64,000 bases of DNA from Perca fluviatilis (taxonomy: Eukaryota > Chordata > Actinopteri > Perciformes > Percidae): NCBI RefSeq assembly GCF_010015445.1, contig NC_053121.1:30637934-30701933 (forward strand). The letters run 5' to 3'. A model generated the notes under the pieces. It did not search any database. It saw nothing but the letters and a program-made list of their open reading frames with translations, and was not told the origin of the DNA. The position numbers and the translations under genes were made by a program. Below, in pieces: positions 34,423-39,553 of the stretch (the stretch's first letter is position 1; the number at the start of each line of letters is the position of its first letter).

Positions 34423-34702
34423 ATACTGACATGGATCATGGAAAAATGATGGCATACTCTGGGAAAATGTTTGGTAGTAAAGTATCCGCGATTCATGGTT
34501 TGTGCCCTATAAGAAGGCAGGTTGACATTCCAACTGAACACTGCTGCAGCTGCTCTTTTTAGTTTTCAGCTGTCACTGAAGTAAACACTTTTCTACTTTT
34601 TAACCTTTTAAAAATCTGTTCATACATTGCATGTCCACATTCAATGTAACCTTTTCACTGTCGTTTGTTTTCACAGAGGATGAACAGGTGTCAGCGGTCT
34701 GA
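6578..34702 (+). CDS. rapgef2: rapgef2, Rap guanine-nucleotide exchange factor 2 (5'-partial; 23 exons in window)
   Basis: The protein is a membrane-associated exchange factor that loads Rap1/Rap2 with GTP and acts in junction formation, neuronal signalling and cell migration (family knowledge). The joined exons give 1451 residues (numbered from the first recognised exon) plus a stop, all splice phases agreeing. Domains: cNBD about 105-225, REM about 254-354, PDZ about 363-448, RA about 594-680, CDC25 catalytic about 690-925, disordered tail to 1451. The C-terminus EDEQVSAV and the tail block [18 protein letters not shown] match RAPGEF2 as I recall it, and distinguish it from the paralogue RAPGEF6. 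The start codon is not in the recognised exons: known RAPGEF2 isoforms have either a short leader or an extra N-terminal cNBD spliced ahead of this first exon. Teleosts may have two copies (a/b); I cannot tell which this is. Confidence 0.97.
6926..7165. repeat. diverged fold-back repeat (AGCTTAGC family)
   Basis: Left arm TTAGCTCAGCTTAGCATAA with GACTGG, and right arm CCAGTCTTTGTGCTAATG with AAGCTAAGCTAACC, are inverted copies. The same family occurs better preserved at 41148-41815. It is a common dispersed teleost repeat. Confidence 0.65.
7515..7605. repeat. short minisatellite with CTAGCTAACGT(T/C)AACGTTAGGTAG units
   Basis: Two to three imperfect copies of a unit built on CTAGCTAACGTTAACGTTAGG are seen. 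The core TAACGTTA is self-complementary, so the tract can form hairpins. This unit type is common in teleost genomes. Confidence 0.7.
8131..8503. mobile_element. hAT-like MITE (degenerate)
   Basis: Begins TAGTGGTAGGAATCACC and ends CCCCACCCCTA, which are imperfect inverted ends; the interior has repeated ACGATA/ATCACGAT motifs. The flanks TGTGATGG and TGTAATAA match at five of eight positions, compatible with a decayed 8-bp target duplication. Confidence 0.55.
8964..9103. repeat. (TG)n microsatellite
   Basis: About 140 bp of TG dinucleotides with one interruption near 9015-9030. Valine/cysteine open frames over it are artefacts. Confidence 0.98.
9211..9258. repeat. (TC)n microsatellite
   Basis: About 48 bp of TC repeat with one imperfect position. 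Confidence 0.97.
9348..9411. repeat. (TA)n microsatellite
   Basis: About 64 bp of uninterrupted TA repeat; third dinucleotide tract within 450 bp. Confidence 0.98.
12117..12294 (+). CDS. rapgef2: rapgef2 exon B (residues 45-103), acidic linker
   Basis: The acceptor is ttttgcag and the donor ataG/gtgagc; 178 nt, ending in phase 1. It encodes [19 protein letters not shown], then a run of Glu/Asp ([11 protein letters not shown]) and the conserved [14 protein letters not shown] leading into the cNBD. The donor sits beside a second in-frame-looking G; the chosen cut is fixed by the next exon, which begins AG to complete a Glu codon. Confidence 0.96.
12295..13862 (+). other. rapgef2 intron B-C
   Basis: Contains pyrimidine-rich DNA near 12880-12990 and, at about 13250-13450, a reverse-oriented diverged member of the GCTGCAACTAA repeat family. 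No exon seen. Confidence 0.6.
13863..13999 (+). CDS. rapgef2: rapgef2 exon C (residues 104-149), start of cNBD
   Basis: The acceptor is ccctctcacag and the donor GAG/gtgtgt; 137 nt, phase 1 in and phase 0 out. It encodes [20 protein letters not shown] and the first beta strands of the cyclic-nucleotide-binding fold ([19 protein letters not shown]). Confidence 0.96.
14000..14897 (+). other. rapgef2 intron C-D
   Basis: AT-rich, with a short (TC)n tract near 14245. No exon or recognisable repeat otherwise. Confidence 0.7.
14898..15056 (+). CDS. rapgef2: rapgef2 exon D (residues 150-202), core of degenerate cNBD
   Basis: The acceptor is gctccag and the donor TGCCAG/gtagga; 159 nt, phase 0. It encodes [19 protein letters not shown] and the phosphate-binding-cassette region [17 protein letters not shown]. 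Canonical cAMP-binding cassettes carry FGE..AL....RAA; here the Glu is Val and the Arg position is not conserved, so ordinary cAMP binding is unlikely. That agrees with the disputed cAMP response of this family. Confidence 0.96.
15057..15728 (+). other. rapgef2 intron D-E
   Basis: AT-rich, with A runs at 15200-15220. Nothing else identified. Confidence 0.7.
15729..15881 (+). CDS. rapgef2: rapgef2 exon E (residues 203-253), end of cNBD and linker
   Basis: The acceptor is cttgtccag and the donor ATTAAG/gtgaca; 153 nt, phase 0. It encodes [19 protein letters not shown], the C-terminal helix of the cNBD, followed by a charged linker ([19 protein letters not shown]). CCILNQ replaces the CRILNQ I recall from mammals. 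Confidence 0.96.
15974..16475 (-). mobile_element. antisense 3' part of a non-LTR retrotransposon (L2-like tail)
   Basis: The left end, read on the minus strand, is a tail of the form TGCTTTACAATTAAAGCTGCC followed by TTGCCTTGCC-type short repeats. It resembles the tail of the L2 copy at 25867-25895 (GTGCTATACAAATAAACTTC). The body contains GTTTGTTCCAGATATGTGGA and GATCAGAAATGTATTTTGGC, a frequent teleost repeat. It sits in the intron between exons E and F, opposite to the gene. Confidence 0.7.
16561..16725 (+). CDS. rapgef2: rapgef2 exon F (residues 254-308), REM domain part 1
   Basis: The acceptor is tttaacctcag and the donor GACAAG/gtacgg; 165 nt, phase 0. It encodes the RasGEF N-terminal (REM) helices: [19 protein letters not shown] and [16 protein letters not shown], the DFLLTYRTF signature of Ras-family exchange factors. 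REM packs on and stabilises the catalytic domain. Confidence 0.97.
17004..17111 (+). CDS. rapgef2: rapgef2 exon G (residues 309-344), REM domain part 2
   Basis: The acceptor is attgctccag and the donor AAAGAA/gtaagt; 108 nt, phase 0. It encodes [19 protein letters not shown] and [12 protein letters not shown], the second half of the REM helical bundle. The next intron is only 102 bp. Confidence 0.97.
17214..17417 (+). CDS. rapgef2: rapgef2 exon H (residues 345-412), end of REM and first half of PDZ
   Basis: The acceptor is ttctttccag and the donor GATCAG/gtaaaa; 204 nt, phase 0. It encodes [18 protein letters not shown], then PDZ strands: [10 protein letters not shown] is the carboxylate-binding-loop region, followed by [20 protein letters not shown] and LKRGDQ. 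The PDZ domain targets the protein to membrane partners (family knowledge). Confidence 0.97.
17418..18727 (+). other. rapgef2 intron H-I
   Basis: 1.3 kb without recognised exon or repeat family; T-rich at the start. Confidence 0.7.
18728..18836 (+). CDS. rapgef2: rapgef2 exon I (residues 413-448), second half of PDZ
   Basis: The acceptor is atttctgcag and the donor TTAG/gtaagg; 109 nt, phase 0 in and phase 1 out. It encodes [20 protein letters not shown] and LSITVKTNL, completing the PDZ fold: the ILEVNGQ strand and the C-terminal helix and strand. Confidence 0.97.
18837..19309 (+). other. rapgef2 intron I-J
   Basis: AT-rich; nothing identified. Confidence 0.7.
19310..19586 (+). CDS. rapgef2: rapgef2 exon J (residues 449-541), PDZ-RA linker
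   Basis: The acceptor is cttttgtccag and the donor TACAA/gtaata; 277 nt, phase 1 in and phase 2 out. It encodes [20 protein letters not shown], then [20 protein letters not shown] and the basic [13 protein letters not shown]. The acidic stretch [11 protein letters not shown] appears longer than the corresponding mammalian segment as I recall it. The linker holds probable Ser phosphorylation sites (KKASRYS). Confidence 0.96.
19587..20676 (+). other. rapgef2 intron J-K
   Basis: No exon or repeat recognised apart from a C run at 20101. Confidence 0.7.
20677..20834 (+). CDS. rapgef2: rapgef2 exon K (residues 541-594), linker before RA domain
   Basis: The acceptor is gtttccatag and the donor CCTG/gtgtgt; 158 nt, phase 2 in and phase 1 out. 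It encodes [13 protein letters not shown] and [18 protein letters not shown], the conserved stretch directly before the Ras-association domain. The following 1256-bp intron contains a candidate 15-nt microexon. Confidence 0.95.
20835..22090 (+). other. rapgef2 intron K-L
   Basis: Holds the candidate 15-nt microexon at 21571-21585. Otherwise AT-rich with nothing recognised. Confidence 0.65.
21571..21585 (+). CDS. rapgef2: candidate 15-nt alternative microexon of rapgef2 (unproven)
   Basis: A pyrimidine-rich acceptor (gtttgtgttcttccag) and a consensus-like donor (gtgagtat) enclose exactly 15 nt. In phase 1 it would insert five residues (reading V-P-V-I-L, with the junction Asp becoming Val and Asn at its two ends) between exon K and exon L without breaking frame or adding a stop. 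No homologous mammalian exon is known to me; it may be a chance pair of splice-like sites. Confidence 0.25.
   Translation, partial: SQSY
22091..22331 (+). CDS. rapgef2: rapgef2 exon L (residues 594-674), Ras-association domain
   Basis: The acceptor is ttcatccccag and the donor GGCAG/gtaata; 241 nt, phase 1 in and phase 2 out. It encodes the ubiquitin-like RA fold: [59 protein letters not shown]. In PDZ-GEFs this domain binds GTP-loaded Rap and gives positive feedback and membrane recruitment (family knowledge). Confidence 0.97.
22550..22940. mobile_element. hAT-like MITE of the GGGCTGCAA family, split by a SINE
   Basis: Left part GGGCTGCAATTAACAATTAG and right part with AATTGATCATTTAGTC and AAATTGCTTGTTTTGTC match the copy at 52590-52850, which carries the same AAATTGCTTGTTTTGTC block. 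The SINE at about 22580-22768 separates them. Confidence 0.6.
22580..22768 (+). mobile_element. tRNA-derived SINE
   Basis: The head has box A-like CTAGCTCACCTAGTAGAG and box B-like GGTTCATTCC (RNA polymerase III promoter). The body CATGTCATTCCCCCCCTCTC and tail TGAAATAAAGGCCGGAAATG follow. It is homologous to the reverse-oriented copy at 57745-57951. A mutated head; not a functional tRNA gene. Confidence 0.8.
22982..23365 (+). CDS. rapgef2: rapgef2 exon M (residues 674-802), CDC25 catalytic domain part 1
   Basis: The acceptor is ctatcatcag and the donor ATCAG/gtgaga; 384 nt. It encodes [20 protein letters not shown], then the catalytic core: [64 protein letters not shown] and NFNSMFAII. These are the conserved regions of RasGEF catalytic domains, including the helical hairpin that opens the GTPase nucleotide site. 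GC content is clearly above the flanking introns. Confidence 0.98.
23476..23687 (+). CDS. rapgef2: rapgef2 exon N (residues 802-873), CDC25 catalytic domain part 2
   Basis: The acceptor is tgcttcacag and the donor GAAG/gtagat; 212 nt. It encodes [35 protein letters not shown] and [18 protein letters not shown]. The P.IP..P...DL.F.HEG block is the third conserved region of RasGEF domains. The preceding intron is only 110 bp. Confidence 0.98.
23688..24324 (+). other. start of rapgef2 intron N-O
   Basis: AT-rich sequence ahead of the L2 fragment; nothing identified. Confidence 0.65.
24325..25895 (+). mobile_element. L2-type LINE 3' fragment, interrupted by a Harbinger element
   Basis: Before the interruption, the frame reads [15 protein letters not shown] and RNISKLRTL; after it, [20 protein letters not shown], then [31 protein letters not shown] and WNVLPPSLS. 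These are the C-terminal motifs of L2/CR1-clade reverse transcriptase proteins. A frameshift lies near 25340. The 3' end is the typical short-repeat tail (CTTACTTACTTACTT). 5'-truncated and inactive. Confidence 0.9.
24419..25254 (+). mobile_element. PIF/Harbinger DNA transposon, internally deleted
   Basis: Imperfect inverted ends: GGGATAGATTTATCAA on the left, and TTAGTAAATCAGGCCC on the right (reverse complement GGGCCTGATTTACTAA). Flanking 3-mers TGA (24416-24418) and TAA (25255-25257) fit the 3-bp duplication of this superfamily. The interior (about 24890-25100) encodes a HARBI1-like N-terminal piece: [15 protein letters not shown] and [15 protein letters not shown]. The catalytic DDE part is missing. 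Removing it and one TGA/TAA rejoins the L2 frame. Confidence 0.85.
25984..26107 (+). CDS. rapgef2: rapgef2 exon O (residues 873-914), end of catalytic domain
   Basis: The acceptor is tcatttctcag and the donor ACCAG/gtaaga; 124 nt. It encodes [20 protein letters not shown] and [20 protein letters not shown]. It closes the CDC25 fold. The preceding intron (2.3 kb) holds an L2 LINE split by a Harbinger element. Confidence 0.97.
26108..26553 (+). other. rapgef2 intron O-P
   Basis: Pyrimidine-rich in the second half, ending at the acceptor of the 24-nt microexon. Nothing else recognised. Confidence 0.65.
26554..26577 (+). CDS. rapgef2: rapgef2 exon P, 24-nt basic microexon (residues 914-922)
   Basis: The acceptor is gcaccctctag and the donor TTAGG/gtaagt. 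The 24 nt encode KKKWRSLG with flanking partial codons. Both neighbours join in phase, and skipping it would also keep the frame, replacing a strongly basic patch just after the catalytic domain. I recall [14 protein letters not shown] in mammalian RAPGEF2, so the exon is real; whether it is regulated is inference. Confidence 0.92.
26578..27942 (+). other. rapgef2 intron P-Q
   Basis: Contains the palindromic TCGTAATTACGA-type repeat at 27120-27310; the rest is AT-rich, with a T/G-rich approach to the acceptor. Confidence 0.65.
27120..27310. repeat. degenerate palindromic repeat around TCTCGTAATTACGAGA
   Basis: Several imperfect copies of a self-complementary unit are seen: CTCGTAATTATGA, CTTGTAATTATG, TGTAATTATGAGA, CTTGTAATTACGAGAT and TTTTAATTACAAG. 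Spacing is about 20-35 bp. Known as a simple dispersed repeat in teleosts; could extrude cruciforms. Confidence 0.65.
27943..28166 (+). CDS. rapgef2: rapgef2 exon Q (residues 922-997)
   Basis: The acceptor is gtgtgcgaccag and the donor ACAT/gtgagt; 224 nt. It encodes [19 protein letters not shown], the basic [19 protein letters not shown] and [23 protein letters not shown] is a good basophilic-kinase site. The region is helical and charged, and follows the catalytic domain. Confidence 0.96.
28167..28686 (+). other. rapgef2 intron Q-R
   Basis: Nothing recognised beyond ordinary AT-rich intron. Confidence 0.7.
28687..28854 (+). CDS. rapgef2: rapgef2 exon R (residues 997-1053)
   Basis: The acceptor is gcccaacttag and the donor TTTG/gtaaga; 168 nt. 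It encodes [38 protein letters not shown] and KDLPPFG. It is Pro/Gln-rich and disordered; the [20 protein letters not shown] core is strongly conserved in the family. Confidence 0.95.
28855..29492 (+). other. rapgef2 intron R-S
   Basis: AT-rich intron; a GCCACCTGGAGGC motif at 29355-29367 resembles a weak CTCF site. Confidence 0.6.
29493..29642 (+). CDS. rapgef2: rapgef2 exon S (residues 1053-1103)
   Basis: The acceptor is aatatccacag and the donor AAGG/gtaagc; 150 nt. It encodes [19 protein letters not shown] and then [20 protein letters not shown], a Ser/Pro-rich block with several SP sites, likely proline-directed kinase targets. Confidence 0.96.
29643..31293 (+). other. rapgef2 intron S-T
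   Basis: 1.65 kb intron with a strong reverse CTCF-like motif at 29714-29727 and T runs near 31050. No exon seen. Confidence 0.65.
29714..29727 (-). promoter_or_regulatory. CTCF-like motif
   Basis: CGCCACCTGGTGGC fits the reverse form of the CTCF core (GCCMYCTRGTGG) at every core position. Occupancy cannot be judged from sequence. Confidence 0.4.
31294..31495 (+). CDS. rapgef2: rapgef2 exon T (residues 1103-1170)
   Basis: The acceptor is tctcgcccag and the donor CTCGG/gtagga; 202 nt. It encodes [40 protein letters not shown] and [13 protein letters not shown]. Disordered tail with dense Ser; [13 protein letters not shown] is a conserved patch. Confidence 0.95.
31594..32123 (+). CDS. rapgef2: rapgef2 exon U (residues 1170-1347), largest exon, phosphodegron motif
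   Basis: The acceptor is cattccttag and the donor CTTA/gtgagt; 530 nt. It encodes [26 protein letters not shown] (31715-31732) fits the beta-TrCP consensus DSGxxS. It is followed by a Gly-rich run ([17 protein letters not shown]), an Ala/Ser-rich part and the conserved [20 protein letters not shown]. The Gly-rich part stands where mammals, as I recall, have a different longer sequence. Confidence 0.95.
32251..32331. mobile_element. 81-bp hairpin MITE
   Basis: Perfect 14-bp inverted arms CATACCTGCAAACT and AGTTTGCAGGTATG enclose 53 bp with a G12 run. ATGTA directly flanks both ends (32246-32250 and 32332-32336), consistent with a 5-bp target duplication. The intron between exons U and V is otherwise unremarkable. 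Confidence 0.6.
32526..32816 (+). CDS. rapgef2: rapgef2 exon V (residues 1347-1444), two PY motifs
   Basis: The acceptor is gtgtctttctag and the donor GAGG/gtgagt; 291 nt. It encodes [19 protein letters not shown] with PPGY (32564-32575) and [16 protein letters not shown] with PPDY (32663-32674), both matching WW-domain ligands of Nedd4-family ubiquitin ligases (described for CNrasGEF). It ends in an acidic run, [10 protein letters not shown]. Confidence 0.94.
32817..34676 (+). other. rapgef2 last intron V-W
   Basis: 1.86 kb. The first 83 nt stay open in the exon V frame to a TGA at 32897-32899. A (TA)n tract lies at 34389-34419. No other exon recognised. Confidence 0.65.
34389..34419. repeat. 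(TA)n microsatellite
   Basis: About 31 bp of TA repeat in the last intron. Confidence 0.95.
34677..34702 (+). CDS. rapgef2: rapgef2 last coding exon W (residues 1444-1451 and stop), C-terminal PDZ ligand
   Basis: The acceptor is tgttttcacag; 26 coding nt give (E)DEQVSAV and TGA at 34700-34702. The terminal S-A-V is a class I PDZ ligand, used to bind MAGI-type scaffolds in mammals (family knowledge). The exon continues as 3'UTR. Confidence 0.95.
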
Positions 34703-35215
34703 GGGACAACCGTGGACGTCCTTTTGCAGTAACTTGAAGTCCCCCTGGTTTGGGGTGGGCAGGATTAAAGAGACTGACAGACAGACCAATGGACTCATCA
34801 TCAGTTACGTACGTGCCTGCCTCCTCCACTTGGCTCTCCCTCCTGATTGGTGGATTCCTCTGCTCGTCTCCCTCCCCTGCCTTAAAGCATCATACGGGGT
34901 TGAATGACCCTGCATGCAAAAAAAAAAATACTGTGAAGAAGAGATGGAGAGAAGGTCAAAGACGATGACAAAATGCCTGGCACTTTTTTTTTTTTTTGGA
35001 AATAAAAAGACTACAGAAACCTAACTGGTGCCAGGACGGTCAACCTGGCCACAAACACACAAAACCACATAGATGTTGGAGCGGTTCCTTAAGACCGCCC
35101 CTCCTCCCAGTGACAAAACCCCCAACCCACCTGTTAACACAACAGCATCAAGACGTGTTGAGCTTCATCTGCACTTTCTCATTTTCTACTTTCAGAAAAA
35201 AAAAAAACCAGAACA

Positions 35216-35221
35216 AATAAA
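35216..35221 (+). terminator. possible proximal poly(A) signal of rapgef2
   Basis: AATAAA about 510 nt after the stop codon. It lies in an A-rich stretch, which lowers confidence. Confidence 0.35.
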
Positions 35222-37442
35222 AAGGAAACAGACTATCGTTTGAAGACCGAGAGAAACCACGATTGACTTGACTCTTCAACTTCCCACTAGATTTCATTTA
35301 TTTTTTTTTTTTTTTTTTTTTTGTAATTTTCTCTGACTGATTGCACTCTGGGGGCCGAAAAAAAGAGAAACCAGGTCAGCCCATTTCTCTGGCTGGACTG
35401 AAACAACCTATCTGTTGTTGAGTGTTTGAACTCTAAATCCAGTATTATCTCGTTTCACATGTGAAAGCTTATCAAGTGTTGGCTCAAATCAAAGCTCAGT
35501 AGGCAGAACCAACATGCACAGTGTACTGACATACCTACATGCACACACGCATACACAACATACATTTTATGTACCAGTACATACACAAAAACACTATTAA
35601 TTCAAAAAAAAAAAATAAAAAAAATAATATAGCACTTTCAGCACAATCCTAGATGTTACCAGACATTTGATCTGGATACCAGGGTATGAGTGAACCATAT
35701 CTTACTGTCATCCCACTTTGGAGCTCGTCTGGTTATATCAAAGTCTTTTCTTCATCATGTTGCTTGCTGTTACATTGAACGTGTAAGGTTTTGTTACTGG
35801 CCTGTAGATGATATCAAGAAGCACAGAGGTGATTGACTGAAAACTGAGCGAACATGTTGGACACCATCGTGTTGGTCTCTAAAAGTGCATCAGAGCTACA
35901 CAAAGTAACTAAAGCTTAGCTGCAGCTGCAATAGAAAAGATTTTTTTCCTCACCTTTTTAAGCCCAAATTAAAAGCTGATGTGCGGTATGGACGCTGGCA
36001 GGAAATGTTATAATCTCACAGCAACTTGTGAGTCATAGCACAAACTGTGAGCAGTAAGCGGGCACTCACTGACATTAGAAAAGTTGCCTCTCGTTCCTTT
36101 ATTTTGGTATGAAGGGATCACAAACCCACATCAGCGTATTTCAGAAGCTGCCATCTGTAAATTGTGAGTGTACCTCTATGTACCTTTTACAAATGATCTT
36201 GTACAGAGTCTTATAACACACATATTTCCCTTTTAAGATAAAAAAAAAAAAATTACACAAATTCAGATTTGGCTTTTTTTCAACGTGAACATATGCCACA
36301 TTTTGTGAATGTCCAAAGCGCCTTACAATGCCATGATTGCATACATTTCTTTTACATGGTTGTTCCCATCACAAATCACCTTGTTTCAAGAGTAGTCTTG
36401 AATCAAGCAAATAGTGGAGTGAAATGCCTTATTCAAGATTTTCCCCCCCAAGACTTTTTTTTTTTTTTTTTTAAATATGTTAAGACTCAGTACAAGATGA
36501 ACCAAGCATTTTCTTTGTATTGTTTTCACATGGCGTCAGACTTGCTGTGGCCATTACGTGTTACGGTGTAGATCTTTTTGTCTACACACGGAGCGACCTC
36601 TCCCTCTGCTGTCGTGCTCATAGATTCATCCCCCGAAACTCCTCTCACCTATTACAGACAAACCGCTCCGTAGATGCTGTGTGTAAATCGCTAACGCCTG
36701 CATCCAGTTTTCCACTGTATCTTGCCATGAAAGGAAGTGACTGAAGATTTTTATGTTTTATTTTTATTTTATTTTTTAATCTTGGACTCCGGGTGGAGAA
36801 GTTGACATTATGAAGAAAACCTTTTCAAGGCTGCCAATCAGTACGCTTAGAAATCCAATTGTGAAAAAGTAACTTTTTTTCTTCTATCACTGAGTCGCAC
36901 TGATCACATTGATCAGTCTTGGAAACTACAGACTGAGAAAAAGATGAATGAGTGCAGTGTTTTCCACTGTGGTCTGTGACTAGACACTAATCATTTCCTG
37001 GGTTTCTTTTTGTTGTTGTAATTTTGTTGTAATGGCTGCAGATAGATTGTTAATAATTTGTTTGTAATACAGTGGTGACATGCATCATTCACTTTCATTC
37101 AACTCTGAAGATAATGTGCATATTAGCGGGGCCGAGTCCGACTTCGAAAAACAAAAAGTTGCACAAAAATGTACAAGCATAAAGATAAGCGTAGTAGGTA
37201 GAACTGCTACTCCGTTTGATGTGTGATGTCAGTGAGAAATGTACATTTAGCTGGTGATGACCTTCTTTTCTTCATTCTTTCTTGTACTACTTTGACCTGT
37301 ATGTCTTTTAAAAAGACAATTGGTGGAGTACGTATCAGTTGTTTTTGTATTTTTAATACAATAATTGTAAATATTGGTTATATTTTTGTTCAAATGTACT
37401 ATGTTTATGCCTCAACATCCAGTTTATATGAAGCTGGGAATC

Positions 37443-37448
37443 AATAAA
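37443..37448 (+). terminator. likely main poly(A) signal of rapgef2
   Basis: A canonical AATAAA follows a T-rich, Pumilio-element-bearing stretch and is followed within about 60 nt by a T-rich region. Further AATAAA-like hexamers lie at about 37648 and 38087, so longer ends are possible. Confidence 0.6.
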
Positions 37449-38569
37449 TACTGCATAAAGAATCAACACATAGGTTTAAATGCACTTATTCATTTCAATG
37501 TCTTTCTTTTCCAATTTTTTTTTTTTTTTTTTTTCTTCAGAGGATTTCCCCCCCCCCCAGATACCGTCTAGTGTTTGCACAAGTCATGGAAGCAACTTGA
37601 AAAGTGTAACTCTCATACTTTTCTATCTGACCACAGTGTGTCAGAATTAATAAAAAAAGAGATATTGAAGTCTCCCCTTGATTTTATTTACTTGTTTTGT
37701 GTTGTCTTGTTATTATAGAGCTGTGAGAATAGTGCAAGTCCCAGCTCCCATGTTTTACTTTTCCAATTTCATTTTTTCATTTGTTTCTCAAATTAGCTGT
37801 TTCATAATAAAATTCAATCTCTCCAACTCGCTGTGCGCTACATACACATTACAAAAAAAAAAAGATTGGGCCATGTTTCGGGGATACATGCTGTTATAGT
37901 TATTTCTGCTGCAAGTAAAACCTTTTAATTTGTGGCTCATTTCTTTGCCGTAATTGCTGATATTTACTTATATTTTTAATAACTTAAAGATTAATATACT
38001 ATGGATACATTTCCATTCATACCATTAGATTTAAAAAAAAAAAAAAAAAAGTGTCACCCCTGGCAACAAAGGTTGGCAGACTGAGATAATAAAATGATTA
38101 AGTAGGTTTATGCTTTTGTTAGAAAATTATTGTACTATTTTGGTTTCACACCACAAGAGTGTGCTGTTTCTCTGCAAACAACTCTACGACCTGAAAATAT
38201 GTTCATTATAATGTATACAGGTTGTGTTTATTTGTCTGTAGTTGGTCTAAACATACTCAAAAAATGATCACTACTTGTGTTCTTATCTTAAAACAGTTAA
38301 CATTTCATTAGTTGGTGCCGTGATGCCTTTGTTTCCTGTTTATCAGAACGTGGGTGCAGATGGAGAAATGTATTTGCTTGTACAGTTTGACATTTGGACT
38401 GTAGCTCTGTTATGGTAGTAGACGCCATATCACAGCTCCCACTCCTCATGAATAATGCAAGCTAGTTGGCTCTGGCTGCCTCTATCACAGAGCCGAGGGC
38501 CCCAATTTGTCACGCTCTCCAAAAAAATGATACACACTCTGACCATGAGAAATGGGGAGCAGCCCTCTC

Positions 38570-38586
38570 TCACACACACACACACA

Positions 38587-38634
<48 letters not shown>

Positions 38635-38641
38635 CACACAA
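38570..38641. repeat. (AC)n microsatellite
   Basis: About 70 bp of CA repeat with three CTCACA interruptions. Confidence 0.97.
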
Positions 38642-39540
38642 ACTCTCAGCCTGGTAAATGAACGGTAGAAAAAATCTGTTTCAGTGTCTCTTGCTCCATT
38701 TCTGTTTCTATTCTCAGTCTTTCACACGCAATGTGTGCCAATATTCAGAATTATTGTAAATCTGTCCATGTCAAAAATGGCAAAACAGGCTACAGGGATG
38801 CTGTTGTTGCCCTGCACCAGAACATTTTATTCGTTCCATTAGTTTGTAAATCTTTAAAGTTGAAGAGGACAGATCTCTGCAGAAGCGTTTAGCTGTTTGA
38901 TTTGGTGAGCCGTTTTACCAAAGCTCCCACTTTTTGCAGTGTTATTATCTCTTGTGTTACAGACCCACTAGAAGAAAATGAACACATGTTGCTTAAGTGT
39001 GTCTATTGTCTCTTCCTAGAGAGGAAAGTGAGACAAAGGACAGGTTAAGGGTTAGAATCAAAATCCGTATTTGTCAAACATACTTTCGTACACCAGGAAA
39101 CCACTCGCTTGTTTTGAATGTAATCTATTCAGTCAGCAACTTGGGGCTTGATTATAATGGGCTGCGTTGATTTCTCATTATTCATGCGGTGTCAACACTG
39201 CAAGTAAAAAAGTGACAAGAACATTGCTTTATAACTTGTTTTTCTAATTTCCACTCAAAACAAACGGAGGTACTAACAGCCCTCTGTAACACCTCTCTAA
39301 CATTGACAAATCATGTTTTCATTAAAGTATTTAAGAAAAGAAAAAAATATACTTACTGCAGTCGCCTGCAGTAGAAAGATAGCTGTGACTGACATGAGGA
39401 TAGATTTGGAGCGCTGCATGAAATTAGAGAGGAAACACTGCTACAATTTGTGTCCGACCGTAAAACCGCCCCCTGATTACAGTTTGAGGCGATGTGTTTA
39501 CCACTCATTTGGCTCTGTAACTGTGCTGCGCCCTCAGAGG

Positions 39541-39553
39541 CACCAGGGGGCAC
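39541..39553 (+). promoter_or_regulatory. CTCF-like motif downstream of rapgef2
   Basis: CACCAGGGGGCAC matches the forward CTCF core (CCASYAGRKGGC-type) closely. It lies about 2 kb past the predicted transcript end, inside a GC-richer island, a plausible position for a domain boundary. Confidence 0.45.

Larger units (their letters stand above)
34703..37470 (+). other. rapgef2: probable rapgef2 3' untranslated region
   Basis: No ORF of substance follows the stop. The sequence is AT-rich with long A and T runs. The distal part (about 36970-37450) has the texture of a conserved vertebrate 3'UTR, including a Pumilio-type element TGTAAATA at 37366-37373. An early AATAAA at 35216-35221 could give a short form of about 0.5 kb. 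The end is set by the AATAAA at 37443-37448; length is therefore inferred. Confidence 0.7.
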
